From: Bdellovibrionota bacterium
Lineage (GTDB): Bacteria; Bdellovibrionota; Bdellovibrionia; Bdellovibrionales; JAEYZS01
Direction of reading: 5' to 3'
DNA: 59,567 bases
Assembly (NCBI GenBank): GCA_040386775.1
Contig: JAZKEU010000008.1
Coordinates: forward strand, 233,184-292,750
Below are positions 33,706-44,327 of the stretch, in pieces. The notes under the pieces were generated by a model that was given only the letters and a program-made list of their open reading frames with translations, was not told the origin of the DNA and did no database searches. Made by a program: the position numbers and the translations under genes. Position 1 is the stretch's first letter. Each line of letters begins with the position of its first letter.

Positions 33706-34873
33706 TAGTCACGTCGATAGTTCGAGCGGCACCACTGGTCGTAACATTGAAACCTTGAAATTTCAGCGCTTGAATTCTTTTCGTTAAATCCAGAATAGAT
33801 CCCGCGTAATCAACATCAAAAATTCTTTTGTCACTTTCGATAGATCTTTCCGAAAGATATCTAATACTTCCAATGGATTTAAGAAGTGTTGATTTAAAAT
33901 TCTCAAGATTTTTAAAACTCATATCCCCGCGTACTGCGATCTGAATCATTGATGACTCTAGAATTCCTTTTCTTAAAGCACCTTCTAATTGATCTTTAAG
34001 GTCGTTTGAAACCTCAGAGAAAATCTTTGGAGCATTCTTTTGAAGAATCGAAGAAAGATCACCGGATTCGGTTTCAAGCTGTCGTGAACTCTCCGCAACC
34101 ACCTTACCTTGAGACGTAAGAATAGCTTCAAGCTTCACCTGAATTTTGTAGCTTGTCGAAACTCTTTGTGAAGGAGCAATATCTACTTGTCCTTTGATGG
34201 CCAAAGGAAACTTAAAGTAAGACTCCATAGATTGATAATCTTCTTTTTTAAAGTAATCTTTTTGGAATTGCATGGGTAAAGAATTTCTAAAATTCCAATC
34301 TATAGGATCTAACACATAGAAATTAAGAGATTTTAAAGATTTTCTAAGCTCCGTATTAAAATATTTATTTACGTTTCTCAAAGTATCGTCATTCAGAGGT
34401 TCACTCACCCACCACTTGTAAGTTTTTGCTCGAACTTGATCCACATAAGTTACAAAAGGAAGAACAACTCCAGAATCAAACTGCGAGGTAAGAATTCCCG
34501 TTTTTTCTAACATTTGCCTTAAATTTTGTGGAGAGACTTTCATATCTACTGAAACTTTAAATTTATTTCCGTTCTGCTCTAAAATATCAGCTTTTATTAC
34601 AGGAGCAAATTTCCCTGCTTCTTTTGCTGTTTGAGCGTTTAAAATATTTTTACTGGCTTCATATTTTTTTTCGCCAACGAGATCTACCGTAAATCTTGCG
34701 ACAACTTTTTCGAGAGATTCCTGAATAGCTTTTTCGCGAGCCGCAGATGCGCTTTCTGCCTGGATTGTCATTTCTTCTTTGATATCCGCAAAATCAGTAT
34801 ACTGTGCATGCGCCGTAGAAAGAGCAGAAATATTATGTAACGCTACCAAGGCAAAAAACAAAAGCTGCTTCAT
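33695..34873 (-). CDS. secreted protein of unknown function
   Basis: 392 residues from the ATG at 34873, preferred because GGAGAGAAT lies upstream and a clean Sec signal begins there (LLFFALVALHNISALSTAHAQ). The mature part starts with a helical domain (AESASAAREKAIQESLEKVV), resembling the amino-terminal FlgT-like pattern, then beta-rich stretches (KFKVSVDMKVSP, KGQVDIAPSQRV). The C-terminus (QALKFQGFNVTTSGAARTID) may be a small alpha/beta domain. I do not recognise the family firmly. Probably periplasmic or outer-membrane-associated. Confidence 0.75.
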   Translation of the reverse strand: MKQLLFFALVALHNISALSTAHAQYTDFADIKEEMTIQAESASAAREKAIQESLEKVVARFTVDLVGEKKYEASKNILNAQTAKEAGKFAPVIKADILEQNGNKFKVSVDMKVSPQNLRQMLEKTGILTSQFDSGVVLPFVTYVDQVRAKTYKWWVSEPLNDDTLRNVNKYFNTELRKSLKSLNFYVLDPIDWNFRNSLPMQFQKDYFKKEDYQSMESYFKFPLAIKGQVDIAPSQRVSTSYKIQVKLEAILTSQGKVVAESSRQLETESGDLSSILQKNAPKIFSEVSNDLKDQLEGALRKGILESSMIQIAVRGDMSFKNLENFKSTLLKSIGSIRYLSERSIESDKRIFDVDYAGSILDLTKRIQALKFQGFNVTTSGAARTIDVTIKD

Positions 34874-34976
34874 ATTCTCTCCACAATTTAGAAGATTGAA
34901 AACTAGCCCCAAAGGGGTGAACCCATGGATGGGCGAATTTTCAAACTTTCAGAACAGGATGTTCTGTTCCGAATAT

Positions 34977-35660
34977 TTAAATGTTAACTTTGATACCCAG
35001 TTTGTTCAAGAGGTTTGAAAAGTCTTGATCGGGCGCTGTCTTCACAAAAACCTTCTCTTTTGTCTCTGGATCTACAAACGAAATAGACACAGCGGAGAGA
35101 AGTGTGCGGTTTATATTGTATTTTTCTTTAAAGAAATCGTTATTCCAACTGTTCCCATAAACTGGATCTCCAACTATGGGGCACTTCATCATTTTTAAAT
35201 GCCTTCTAATCTGGTGATAACGTCCAGTTTCGGGGATAGCCTCCACCAATGAATACTTGCGCTTTTCATTCTTAGCATCAATCTCAATGGTCTCTAAATT
35301 TAGAAGATTTGTAGCAGCTAGTTCCGTTAATTTTTCTTTGTGTTTTTTTAAAGGAAAATCTGCCCGAGCTTTTGCAACCATTTCTCCGTGGCAAAATGCC
35401 AAATAAGTTTTATCTACCCTTTTTGTTTTAAAAAGTGTCGAGAGCTGATTTGCTTTTTGTTGAGTGAGTGCATAGATTAAAACTCCACAAGTAGGCTTAT
35501 CAATTCTATGAACGGGATAAATTTTTTGTGAAAGTTGCTTTTCTAACAAAACCTGGCAACTGATTTTATTGTCTTCTTTAGAGTCCGAATAGACCACGTA
35601 GCCTGCAGGCTTGTGGACTATGATGTATGTTTTTGCTTTCTTAAGAATTTTAATATTCAT
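34977..35660 (-). CDS. RluA-family RNA pseudouridine synthase
   Basis: 227 residues. The catalytic Asp lies in HRIDKPTCGVLIYA near residue 52, in the RluA family pattern HRLDxxTSG. Other blocks are TYIIVHKPAGYVVYSD, VDKTYLAFCHGEM, GRYHQIRRHLKMM and CPIVGDPVYGN. There is no S4 domain, so it belongs with the short RluA/TruC/YqcB forms. It converts particular uridines in rRNA or tRNA to pseudouridine; the target cannot be read. It follows dnaE with only five bases between. Confidence 0.92.
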   Translation of the reverse strand: MNIKILKKAKTYIIVHKPAGYVVYSDSKEDNKISCQVLLEKQLSQKIYPVHRIDKPTCGVLIYALTQQKANQLSTLFKTKRVDKTYLAFCHGEMVAKARADFPLKKHKEKLTELAATNLLNLETIEIDAKNEKRKYSLVEAIPETGRYHQIRRHLKMMKCPIVGDPVYGNSWNNDFFKEKYNINRTLLSAVSISFVDPETKEKVFVKTAPDQDFSNLLNKLGIKVNI

Positions 35661-35665
35661 ATTTG

Positions 35666-38600
35666 TTAGCGCTCGTTCGATTGAGCACTATGACCCGACA
35701 TGATGTGAATAAAGCTAGTGTCATTATACTGAGACTGAACTTCTTCAAAAAATCCTTGAGACAAAGAAACACCCGCCACGTCTTCCACTTCAAACATCAC
35801 TTTTTTCTTTAAATCATCCAGCTGACATTCAAAAAAGACTTTTGATTTTCCTGGATATCTTTTGAAAATGTCTTTGAGTGGCTCGATATCCATGCCCTGA
35901 GATTTCATTGCAATTTTTATTTGTGATGCTTTTTTTATTCTTTCTTCTAGCGTGAATACTTTTTCAGCAATTGTTTTAACATTATCTTCATTTTTTTCTA
36001 CAACAGCTTCAATGATCAAAGGTTGATCGGACTTTGTAAGTGTTTCTGCTTCAGAATAAGCATCTGGAAACACTACCACTTCAACTGAGGAAGTGAGGTC
36101 TTCGAGAACCAAAATCGCCATTCTCGTTCCTTTTCTTGTAATGATTTCTCTATGAGAAGAAACGATTCCGCCGATGATAGCTCTTTTCTTATGCTCCACT
36201 TTATCTAGATCTACGATATCGTGAGTCACTACTTTACTGAACACATTTTCTAGTCCATTGAGAGGATGTTCGCTCAAGTAAAATCCCAAAACTTCTTTTT
36301 CACAGTTGAGTTTTGCAGATTTTGTCCATGTGGGCACTTCAGGCAAATCAATTTCTTTCTCAGAGGATTCTTCCTCGATCATGCCAAAAAGACTAGATTG
36401 GCCCAATTCACGATCGTTTCTTTCCACTTCCGCACGCTCAATGAATTTTTCAAATCCTGCAAAGAGTTTTGCTCTGTGTACACCAAAATTATCAAAGGCT
36501 CCGGCTTTAGTTAAACTCTCGATCACTTTTTTATTTACGCGTCTTAAATCCACGCTCATAAAGAAGTCTGATATAGATTCAAATTTTTGATTTTCTTTGA
36601 GCCCACGAGCTTCTAAAATAGCTTCCACAGCAGACTGCCCGACACCTTTGATCGCACCAAGACCGAAGAAAACATCGCTTTCTCTCACTGTAAATCCATG
36701 CTCAGAGAAATTCACATCTGGTGGTTTTACAATGATATTGTGTTTTCTTGCATCTTTAATGTACTTAACGATTTTATCTGTATCTGAAAGTTCGGTGTTG
36801 AGCAGAGCTGCGTAGAATTCCACAGTGTAGTAGTTCTTAAGCCAAGCAGTTTGTCCAGCAACCACACAATAAGCAGCAGCATGGGATTTGTTAAAACCAT
36901 ACTCGGCAAACTTTGCCATCAAATCAAAGAGTTCTCCCGATTTTTTAACATCGTGACCATTCTTATTCGCACCATCCATGAATCGTTGTCTTTGCTGATC
37001 CATTTCTTCTTTGATCTTTTTACCCATCGCACGACGGAGTAAATCCGCTTCACCCAGAGAGTAACTGGCAATCTTCGAAGCAATCAGCTGTACCTGCTCT
37101 TGGTAAACAATAATCCCGTAAGTTTCTTTTAAAATCTCTTCGAGTTCTTCAAAGATATAAGTCACCTTCACTTGACCATGTTTACGCGCAATGTACTCAG
37201 GAATCATATCCATAGGACCTGGACGATAGAGTGAGTTCACAGCAACGATATCTTCAAAGCAAGTTGGCTTCACACGCTTTAAGGTTTCGGTCATACCGCC
37301 ACCTTCAAACTGGAACACTCCAGCCGTATCTCCTCTAGTCATCAGGTCATAAATCCCTGCATCCGTCATAGAGATTTCACTCGCTTTAAACTTCTTGCTT
37401 CTATTTTTTTCAATGAGTTTTAAAGCATTATCAATAAGTGTAAGAGTTTTTAATCCCAAAAAGTCGAACTTGATCAATCCGATTTTCTCAGACACCTTCA
37501 TATCATACTGAACAACGTTTTCGCCCTCAGCGCCTTTGTAAAGAGGTGCGTAACTTACAAGAGGTAAATTAGAGATAACAACACCCGCAGCATGGATCGA
37601 GGCATGTCTATGAATGCCTTCGATCTTGCGCGCAAGCTCAAAAAGATTTGCCATTCTAGAGTCTTGATCCATCAATTCTTGGATTCTTGGTTCTAGAGTC
37701 AATGCATCCTCTAAAGTGACACCTAGCTTATCTGGCATGAGCTTGGAAAGTACATCCACTTCCTGGAAACTCATTCCCATCACGCGCCCGACATCTCTGA
37801 TTGCAGCACGAGCCTGAAGTTTACCGAAAGTAATGATCTGAGAAACTGAAGCTGCACCATATTTATTGGTTACATAATTAATCACTTCACCACGACGATC
37901 TTGACAGAAGTCGATATCAAAATCCGGCATAGATACACGCTCAGGATTTAAGAATCTCTCGAAAATTAATTTATTTTTAATAGGATCAAGATCAGTAATG
38001 TTAAGAGAGTAAGCGACCAAGCTTCCCGCTCCCGATCCCCTTCCTGGTCCAACGGGTATTCCATTTTCTTTGGCCCAGTTGATAAAATCTTGTACGATCA
38101 TGAAGTAACCGCTGAATCCCATCTTGTCGATGACATCCAACTCGAAATCCAATCTTGCAAAGTATTCCGGTTTATTTTCTTCTAAGACCGTTTCATTACG
38201 GGCTTTTTGTTCTTGGAACCTGCCCTCGAGTCCAATCAAAGATTTATCTTTGATTTCTTGCTTAAGAGTTTTTCCATTTTCAGTTGGGAAACTTGGAAGA
38301 TGATAAATCGGTTTTCCATTTTCATCTTTCAATTTGAAATTTACTTTGCAGCGATCAGCAATCACCAATGTATTGTCACAAGCTTCCGGAATGTCCTTAA
38401 AAAGCGCTCTCATTTGCTCGGGAGGCTTGAGATAAAGCTGATCACTTCCAAGTTTTAGTCTAGATTCATCCTGAAGAGTTTTGTTACTTCCAATGCACAT
38501 TAAAACTTCTTGAGAGAAGGCATCAGAGTTCTCTAAGTAAAACACTTCATTTGTAGCAACAAGTGGAGCACCTGTGATTTTAGAAGCTTCCTGCAAAAAT

Positions 38601-39175
38601 GCATTATATTCTTTCCACTTTTCAATTCCCGGTCTTTGCATTTCAAGATAGAAACTTTCTGGATATATTTTTTGATAGAATTTGATTTGTTCTATCGCTT
38701 TTTCAGGACCATGATCAAAATAGGTTATCGCGATATCACCACGAAGGCCGCCAGAAAGCGCTATAAGATTTTTATTAAACTTTTCTAAAACTTCATAGTC
38801 GATTCTGGGTTTATAGTAAAAACCTTCCTGATAACCGATCGAAGAGATCTGACAGAGATTTTGATAACCTTCATAATTTTGCGCTAGCAGAACAATCCTT
38901 TTATTTTGCGCTCGCCCTGCGTTCCTGGATTCTTCTTGCTTAACCAACCTTCCTGCAGGAGCAATATAAGCATCAAGACCAATGATTCCATTGATGCCTT
39001 TAGCTTTTGCGCCAAGATAAAAATCCACAGCACCGAACATATTTCCGTTATCCGTTATCGCAGCTGCAGGCATCTGAAAATCAGAAACTTTTTGAATGAG
39101 CGACTTCACTCTCGTGCTAGCCTCGAGCAAAGAATATTCTGTGTGAACATGCAAATGTACAAATGAGTTACCCAA
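35666..39175 (-). CDS. dnaE: DNA polymerase III alpha subunit
   Basis: 1169 residues, normal size. Start TTG at 39175, with GAGGG upstream; no ATG fits. The PHP domain opens (FVHLHVHTEYSLLE). The polymerase core contains GRGSGAGSLVAYSLNITDLD, PDFDIDFCQDRR with catalytic aspartates near 417-419, and YGFNKSHAAAYC. The OB fold near 1000 (AIIGGIVSSHREIITRKGTR) is intact. It is the replicative polymerase. It heads a minus-strand housekeeping run. Confidence 0.97.
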   Translation of the reverse strand: MGNSFVHLHVHTEYSLLEASTRVKSLIQKVSDFQMPAAAITDNGNMFGAVDFYLGAKAKGINGIIGLDAYIAPAGRLVKQEESRNAGRAQNKRIVLLAQNYEGYQNLCQISSIGYQEGFYYKPRIDYEVLEKFNKNLIALSGGLRGDIAITYFDHGPEKAIEQIKFYQKIYPESFYLEMQRPGIEKWKEYNAFLQEASKITGAPLVATNEVFYLENSDAFSQEVLMCIGSNKTLQDESRLKLGSDQLYLKPPEQMRALFKDIPEACDNTLVIADRCKVNFKLKDENGKPIYHLPSFPTENGKTLKQEIKDKSLIGLEGRFQEQKARNETVLEENKPEYFARLDFELDVIDKMGFSGYFMIVQDFINWAKENGIPVGPGRGSGAGSLVAYSLNITDLDPIKNKLIFERFLNPERVSMPDFDIDFCQDRRGEVINYVTNKYGAASVSQIITFGKLQARAAIRDVGRVMGMSFQEVDVLSKLMPDKLGVTLEDALTLEPRIQELMDQDSRMANLFELARKIEGIHRHASIHAAGVVISNLPLVSYAPLYKGAEGENVVQYDMKVSEKIGLIKFDFLGLKTLTLIDNALKLIEKNRSKKFKASEISMTDAGIYDLMTRGDTAGVFQFEGGGMTETLKRVKPTCFEDIVAVNSLYRPGPMDMIPEYIARKHGQVKVTYIFEELEEILKETYGIIVYQEQVQLIASKIASYSLGEADLLRRAMGKKIKEEMDQQRQRFMDGANKNGHDVKKSGELFDLMAKFAEYGFNKSHAAAYCVVAGQTAWLKNYYTVEFYAALLNTELSDTDKIVKYIKDARKHNIIVKPPDVNFSEHGFTVRESDVFFGLGAIKGVGQSAVEAILEARGLKENQKFESISDFFMSVDLRRVNKKVIESLTKAGAFDNFGVHRAKLFAGFEKFIERAEVERNDRELGQSSLFGMIEEESSEKEIDLPEVPTWTKSAKLNCEKEVLGFYLSEHPLNGLENVFSKVVTHDIVDLDKVEHKKRAIIGGIVSSHREIITRKGTRMAILVLEDLTSSVEVVVFPDAYSEAETLTKSDQPLIIEAVVEKNEDNVKTIAEKVFTLEERIKKASQIKIAMKSQGMDIEPLKDIFKRYPGKSKVFFECQLDDLKKKVMFEVEDVAGVSLSQGFFEEVQSQYNDTSFIHIMSGHSAQSNER

Positions 39176-39187
39176 AATATTTTCCCT

Positions 39188-40717
39188 CTATTCCCACTCA
39201 ATAGTGCCCGGAGGCTTTGATGTAATATCATAAACCACTCGGTTCACTTTTCTTACTTCGTTCGTGATTCTCCCAGAAACCTTCTTTAAAAAGTCATGAG
39301 GAAAATCAAACCAATCTGCCGTCATGCCATCCCGTGATGTCACAGCTCTCAGTGCAACTGATTTTTCATAGGACCTGTTGTCTCCTTGAACTCCTACAGT
39401 TCTAATAGGAAGAAGTACCACAAACGCTTGCCAGATCTGAGCATACAACCCACTTGATTTTAATTCTTCAGTGAAAATTGCATCACAATCTCTTAAAATA
39501 TCTAAATATTCTTTTGTAATATCGCCAAGAACTCTTACCGCCAATCCCGGCCCAGGGAACGGGTGTCTCATCAAAATTTCTTTTGGAATTCCAAGCTCAG
39601 CGCCAATAGCCCTTACTTCATCCTTAAAAAGTTCTCTCAAAGGTTCTACCAACTTCAATTTCATTTTTTCAGGCAAGCCGCCCACATTGTGATGGGTTTT
39701 GATTGTCACCGAAGCTCCATTCGGAGAAACACTTTCAATCACATCAGGATACAAAGTTCCTTGCGCGAGGAAAGTGATCTGATCTTTTGATTTAATAAAT
39801 TGATCAAAAACTTCGATAAATTTATTTCCGATAATTTTTCTTTTCTTCTCCGGCTCTACTATATCTTTCAATGCAGTTAAAAAATCATCTTCCGCATCAA
39901 TACCTGTAACATTAAGACCAAGACTTCTATAAATTCCTAAAACTTCTTCATATTCATTTTTTCTTAAAAGGCCATTGTTTACAAAACAGCATTCCACTTT
40001 GTCTACGCCTAAGATTCTTGTGAGCAAGACTCCCACAACCGTGGAATCCACTCCACCTGACAGCGCACAAAGCACGTGTCCATCCTGAACTCTATCTTTT
40101 ACTTTTTTTGTAAGTTCATTTAAAATATTTTGTGGAGACCAGGTGGCCTTCACTCCACACATTTCAAAAACAAATTTTCCAAGGATATGTTCACCATTTT
40201 GTGTGTGGCTCACTTCCGGATGGAACTGCAATGCCAGAATATCTTTTCCATCAAGCTTTCCATGAATCGCGGCAATGGCTCCAGAATTTGTTTTTGCTAA
40301 AATCTTAAAGTTTTTTGGAAGTTCTTCAACGGTATCTCCATGGGACATCCAAACCATTTGTGTATCCCCATCGTAAATAGAATTGTCTTCCCACTTGAGA
40401 TAAGTCATCCCGTATTCACGCTTGTTAGAAGGAATTACTTTTCCCCCAAGATCTTTGGTTACAAGCTGCATTCCGTAGCAAACCCCAAGAATTGGAGCAA
40501 TATTCACAAGCTCAGAAATTTTTCTATAAGGAGCACCTTCATCACCTACTGATGACGGACCACCACTTAGGATAATTCCTTTAGGAGAAAAATTTTTTAA
40601 ATTCTCTAATGAATGACTAAACGGAAAAATTTCCGAGTAAATGCCCATCTCTCGCAATTTTCTTGCGATAAGCTGTGTGTACTGAGATCCGAAATCCAAG
40701 ATGGCAATTTTATCCAT
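39188..40717 (-). CDS. guaA: GMP synthase (glutamine-hydrolysing)
   Basis: 509 residues. The class I amidotransferase domain has ILDFGSQYTQLIARK, the nucleophile Cys in GVCYGMQLV and His in LQFHPEVSH. The ATP-pyrophosphatase domain has the P-loop LSGGVDSTV near residue 230, and the dimerisation domain ends GTIEWE. It turns XMP to GMP with glutamine and ATP. It lies 39 bases after guaB in the same orientation, so XMP made by IMP dehydrogenase is used by the next product. Confidence 0.98.
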   Translation of the reverse strand: MDKIAILDFGSQYTQLIARKLREMGIYSEIFPFSHSLENLKNFSPKGIILSGGPSSVGDEGAPYRKISELVNIAPILGVCYGMQLVTKDLGGKVIPSNKREYGMTYLKWEDNSIYDGDTQMVWMSHGDTVEELPKNFKILAKTNSGAIAAIHGKLDGKDILALQFHPEVSHTQNGEHILGKFVFEMCGVKATWSPQNILNELTKKVKDRVQDGHVLCALSGGVDSTVVGVLLTRILGVDKVECCFVNNGLLRKNEYEEVLGIYRSLGLNVTGIDAEDDFLTALKDIVEPEKKRKIIGNKFIEVFDQFIKSKDQITFLAQGTLYPDVIESVSPNGASVTIKTHHNVGGLPEKMKLKLVEPLRELFKDEVRAIGAELGIPKEILMRHPFPGPGLAVRVLGDITKEYLDILRDCDAIFTEELKSSGLYAQIWQAFVVLLPIRTVGVQGDNRSYEKSVALRAVTSRDGMTADWFDFPHDFLKKVSGRITNEVRKVNRVVYDITSKPPGTIEWE

Positions 40718-40756
40718 TTTTACCTTTGTTTTTGTCTTCGCAAAAAATTCCTCATG

Positions 40757-42229
40757 CTATTCTAATCTATAATTAGGTGCTTCTTTTGTGATTGTCACAT
40801 CATGCACGTGAGATTCTTTTAGTCCAAATGGAGAGATTCTAACAAATTGCGCCTTCTCTTGAAGTTCAGCAACTGTGTTTGCACCTAAGTAACCCATGCC
40901 TGACTTTAATCCACCAAGAAGCTGATAAATGATTCCACTGGCACTTCCCTTGTAAGGAACTTTACCTTCGATGCCTTCAGGAACTAATTTTTCATTTTCA
41001 TAAACTTCGGCTTGGCCATAACGATCTTTCGATCCTTCTTTCATAGCACCGATGCTACCCATCCCACGGTAAACTTTGTATGTACGACCTTGATAAAGAA
41101 TTGTTTCACCAGGCGACTCATCGCAACCCGCCAGTAAGTTTCCAACCATGATGGTATTTGCTCCTAAGGCAATGGCCTTTGTTACGTCACCAGAATATCT
41201 GATGCCGCCGTCGGCGATCACAGTCTTACCCATTTTCTTTGCCACTTCTGCGCAATCCATCACTGCCGAAATTTGCGGAACACCAATTCCTGCTACTATT
41301 CTTGTAGTGCAGATACTTCCAGAACCCATTCCCACTTTGACCACATCAGCCCCTGCTTCAAAGAGTGCCTTAGCACCGTCAGCCGTTGCTACGTTACCTG
41401 AGATGAGAATAATATCTGGAAATCTTTTTCTTAAATATTTTGTCGTATCAATTACGTTTTTTGAATACCCGTGAGCTGTATCGATACAGATGATATCTGC
41501 ACCATGAGTAACTAAAGCATCTGCTCTTTCGAACGCCTCAGGACCCACACCAATTCCTGCACCAGCAACAAGTCTTCCACGACCATCTTTTGTGGCCTGA
41601 GGATATTGCTTTGCCTTTTCGATATCTTTGATTGTGATAAGACCTTTTAAAATTCCATCTTTATCCACAACTGGTAATTTTTCGATTCTATGTTCTTGCA
41701 AGATATCTCTTGCCTGAGCGAGAGTTGTTCCCACTTGCGCCGTGACAAGATCATCTTTTGTCATCACGTCACCAATAAGTTGAGTCGTGTTGGTTTCGAA
41801 TCTTAAATCACGGTTTGTTAGAATCCCAACGAGTTTTCCTTTTACCGTGATCGGAACTCCACTGATTCCATATTTTTTCATGAGATCGAGAGCATCTTGA
41901 ACTTTTTTATCTGGACCGAGAGTTATAGGTTCTGAAATCATCCCACTTTCATATTTTTTTACTTTTTCAACTTCTTGAGCTTGTATATCGATCGGCATAT
42001 TTTTGTGAATCACACCAAAACCGCCCAATTGAGCCATCACTCTTGCAACCTTATGGCCAGTCACTGTGTCCATCGCGGATGATATCAGTGGGGAGTTTAA
42101 ATACAGATCTTTAGCAAAAAAACTTTTTGTTGAAATTTCTGTAGGAACCAATTCCGAATATTGAGGAATTAATAATACATCATCAAAGGTCAGTGCTAGT
42201 CTAATATCGTTCTTCGATAGGCTGGCCAT
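40757..42229 (-). CDS. guaB: IMP dehydrogenase
   Basis: 490 residues. The TIM-barrel catalytic loop is GSGSICTTRIVAG, with the nucleophile Cys near residue 308. Two CBS domains are inserted (~95-205). The conserved flap and NAD-binding features (LISGNVATADGAKALFEAGA) are present. It oxidises IMP to XMP. The ATG directly follows the stop of the upstream carbonic anhydrase gene (TGAATG), so the genes are coupled. Confidence 0.98.
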   Translation of the reverse strand: MASLSKNDIRLALTFDDVLLIPQYSELVPTEISTKSFFAKDLYLNSPLISSAMDTVTGHKVARVMAQLGGFGVIHKNMPIDIQAQEVEKVKKYESGMISEPITLGPDKKVQDALDLMKKYGISGVPITVKGKLVGILTNRDLRFETNTTQLIGDVMTKDDLVTAQVGTTLAQARDILQEHRIEKLPVVDKDGILKGLITIKDIEKAKQYPQATKDGRGRLVAGAGIGVGPEAFERADALVTHGADIICIDTAHGYSKNVIDTTKYLRKRFPDIILISGNVATADGAKALFEAGADVVKVGMGSGSICTTRIVAGIGVPQISAVMDCAEVAKKMGKTVIADGGIRYSGDVTKAIALGANTIMVGNLLAGCDESPGETILYQGRTYKVYRGMGSIGAMKEGSKDRYGQAEVYENEKLVPEGIEGKVPYKGSASGIIYQLLGGLKSGMGYLGANTVAELQEKAQFVRISPFGLKESHVHDVTITKEAPNYRLE

Positions 42230-42772
42230 TCAAATACCCTTTCCTGTTTGTTGGCTTGCTTCTGCATACCATGATTTATATAAAATATAATTTTGTTCTG
42301 ATTTTTCTAGGAATGCCAATTCATCAGGCTTTAGTGGTCTTACCGCTTTTGCCGGGCGACCTAAAATCAACATCCCTTCTTGATCAAAGTTTGCTTCTTC
42401 TGTGATCAAGCTTCCAGCGCCAACGATACATCTTGCCGCAACTTTAGCCTTATCCATGATCGTTGTACCCATACCGATTAAACATCTATCACCGATCTCA
42501 CAACCATGAAGAATCACATTGTGTCCGACCGTGACACCTTTTCCAATTGTAGTTCCGCACTTATTAAAAGTTCCATGAATCATGGTGCCGTCTTGAATAT
42601 TTGTTTTATCGCCAATTCTAATGTGATGAACATCGCCTCTTAAAATAGCGTTAAACCAAATTGAAACATCACTACCCAGAACCACATCACCCACAACCGT
42701 AGCATTGGGAGCCAAGAAACAATTTTCGCCAATTTTTGGCGTGAATCCTCTTACCGTCATAATTGTCGCCAT
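42230..42772 (-). CDS. gamma-class carbonic anhydrase-like protein
   Basis: 180 residues from ATG 42772. Left-handed beta-helix repeats run through the chain: NATVVGDVVLGSDVSIWFN, NIQDGTMIHGTF, TIGKGVTVGHNVILHGCEIGDRC. The three zinc histidines are in MIHG, VGHNV and ILHG. Family members (YrdA/PaaY/Cam) bind zinc or iron; some are carbonic anhydrases, others thioesterases. A GAGAGGGA site stands upstream. It is squeezed between miaB and guaB with overlap or abutment on both sides. Confidence 0.9.
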   Translation of the reverse strand: MATIMTVRGFTPKIGENCFLAPNATVVGDVVLGSDVSIWFNAILRGDVHHIRIGDKTNIQDGTMIHGTFNKCGTTIGKGVTVGHNVILHGCEIGDRCLIGMGTTIMDKAKVAARCIVGAGSLITEEANFDQEGMLILGRPAKAVRPLKPDELAFLEKSEQNYILYKSWYAEASQQTGKGI

Positions 42773-44163
42773 CAATTCCCTCTCAGCGTTGCGTACAAGG
42801 TTTGTGGTTTTGCTTTTTCAATTTTTACTCTGATCGTTTTTCCAATATAGTCTTTATCTATGATCGGAGTTTCATTCGTTACGTGAACCAACTGGTTTCT
42901 AGAGTTTCTTCCAGTTACGATTCCAGGATAATCATCATTTACTTTTTCAACTAAGATATCAAATTCTTGGCCTACGGCTTTCTGACAGCCCGTTGCTAGT
43001 TGGGCTTTATGTTTTTTAAATAAGCGATCGAGTCTCTCTGATTTTACTTCTTCTGGAATCTGATCGCCCCATCTTGCCGCTTTAGTGAAAGGTCTTGGCG
43101 AATATTTATAAGCATAGATTGTTTCAAATTCGACTTCATCGAGCAGCGAAAGTGTTTGCTGGAATTCTTGTTCTGTTTCACCAGGAAAGCCCACGATAAT
43201 GTCCGTTGATAAACAAACTCCCGGAACATGATCTAAAATTTTTTTTACTTTATCGAGATATTGCTCACGCGAATAAACCCGGTTCATTTTATTTAAAACT
43301 TCCGTGCTTCCTGATTGAACTGGAAGATGAATATAATCACAAACTTTATCGCGATAATTTTTGTGAACCAACATTAAATCTTCATTGAAATCCTTTGGAT
43401 GACTTGTTGTGTATCTAATTCTTTGAAGTTCGGTTTCATCAGTGAGCTTCATAAGAAGTTGCGCAAATGTAGTTCCGCACTCACCTAGATAGGAATTTAC
43501 ATTTTGACCAAGCAAAGTAACTTCCTTTACCCCACGCTCAGTTAATTTTTTAATATCATTTACGATGTCAATTGCAGGTCTTGACCTCAATCTTCCACGC
43601 GTGAAAGGCACTACACAGAAGGTACAAAAATTATCGCAGCCTTTAGTGATATTTACAAAAGTTGAAATCCCAGGATTTCGCACCATGTGTTCAACATTGT
43701 AGGGCTCGTTGTTATAAAATTGAGCCTTAACAACCTTTCCGTCGGTCGTTTGACCTTGGCTTAATATCTGTGGAAGTTCATCGATATTGTCTGGACCAAA
43801 TACAAAATCAATCAAGGGCGATCTAGTTAAAAGCTTCGCCTTCTCTTGCTGGCCTACGCACCCACCAACACCGATCTTGAGCTTTGGATTTTTATTTTTA
43901 AGTTTATAGTATGAACCCACTTCAGAATGAACCTTATGAACGGGTTTTTCACGAACGCTGCAAGAATTGATGATGATAAGGTTTGCTTGTTCCGGAGTTT
44001 TAACTGGAGTGTAGTTTTGCATCTCCAGAAGTGAGTACATTCTTTCGGTGTCATTTTCATTCATTTGACAACCGTAAGTAGAGATAAACACACCATTCTC
44101 TACGGCCTGTACCGGCTGTTTTACCGTTTGATTTTCGGTAGAGTTTTGAGGTGTGTTTTCCAT
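42772..44163 (-). CDS. miaB: tRNA-2-methylthio-N6-dimethylallyladenosine synthase
   Basis: 463 residues. MiaB adds the methylthio group to i6A37 of tRNA with radical SAM chemistry. The N-terminal UPF0004 domain has cysteines in STYGCQMNENDTERM, SCSVREKP and GVGGCVGQQEK; the radical SAM loop is GCDNFCTFCVVPFTRGR; the end is a TRAM domain. All six cluster cysteines are visible. The substrate prenylated A37 implies a miaA elsewhere. The following gene starts inside its stop. Confidence 0.97.
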   Translation of the reverse strand: MENTPQNSTENQTVKQPVQAVENGVFISTYGCQMNENDTERMYSLLEMQNYTPVKTPEQANLIIINSCSVREKPVHKVHSEVGSYYKLKNKNPKLKIGVGGCVGQQEKAKLLTRSPLIDFVFGPDNIDELPQILSQGQTTDGKVVKAQFYNNEPYNVEHMVRNPGISTFVNITKGCDNFCTFCVVPFTRGRLRSRPAIDIVNDIKKLTERGVKEVTLLGQNVNSYLGECGTTFAQLLMKLTDETELQRIRYTTSHPKDFNEDLMLVHKNYRDKVCDYIHLPVQSGSTEVLNKMNRVYSREQYLDKVKKILDHVPGVCLSTDIIVGFPGETEQEFQQTLSLLDEVEFETIYAYKYSPRPFTKAARWGDQIPEEVKSERLDRLFKKHKAQLATGCQKAVGQEFDILVEKVNDDYPGIVTGRNSRNQLVHVTNETPIIDKDYIGKTIRVKIEKAKPQTLYATLRGN

Positions 44164-44327
44164 AAGTACCTATAGTATAAATTGTGTAAAAAAGTAAGGT
44201 ATTTCCAGTTACTTCCCTGCTTTTTTAAAGCCAATTATTTAGTTATTTAAAATCAATTTTTTGTACGGTATATTAGGGTTTTAGTGGTGCACGTCTAAGT
44301 GTGTCAACAATCAAAAGGTGAAGTGAA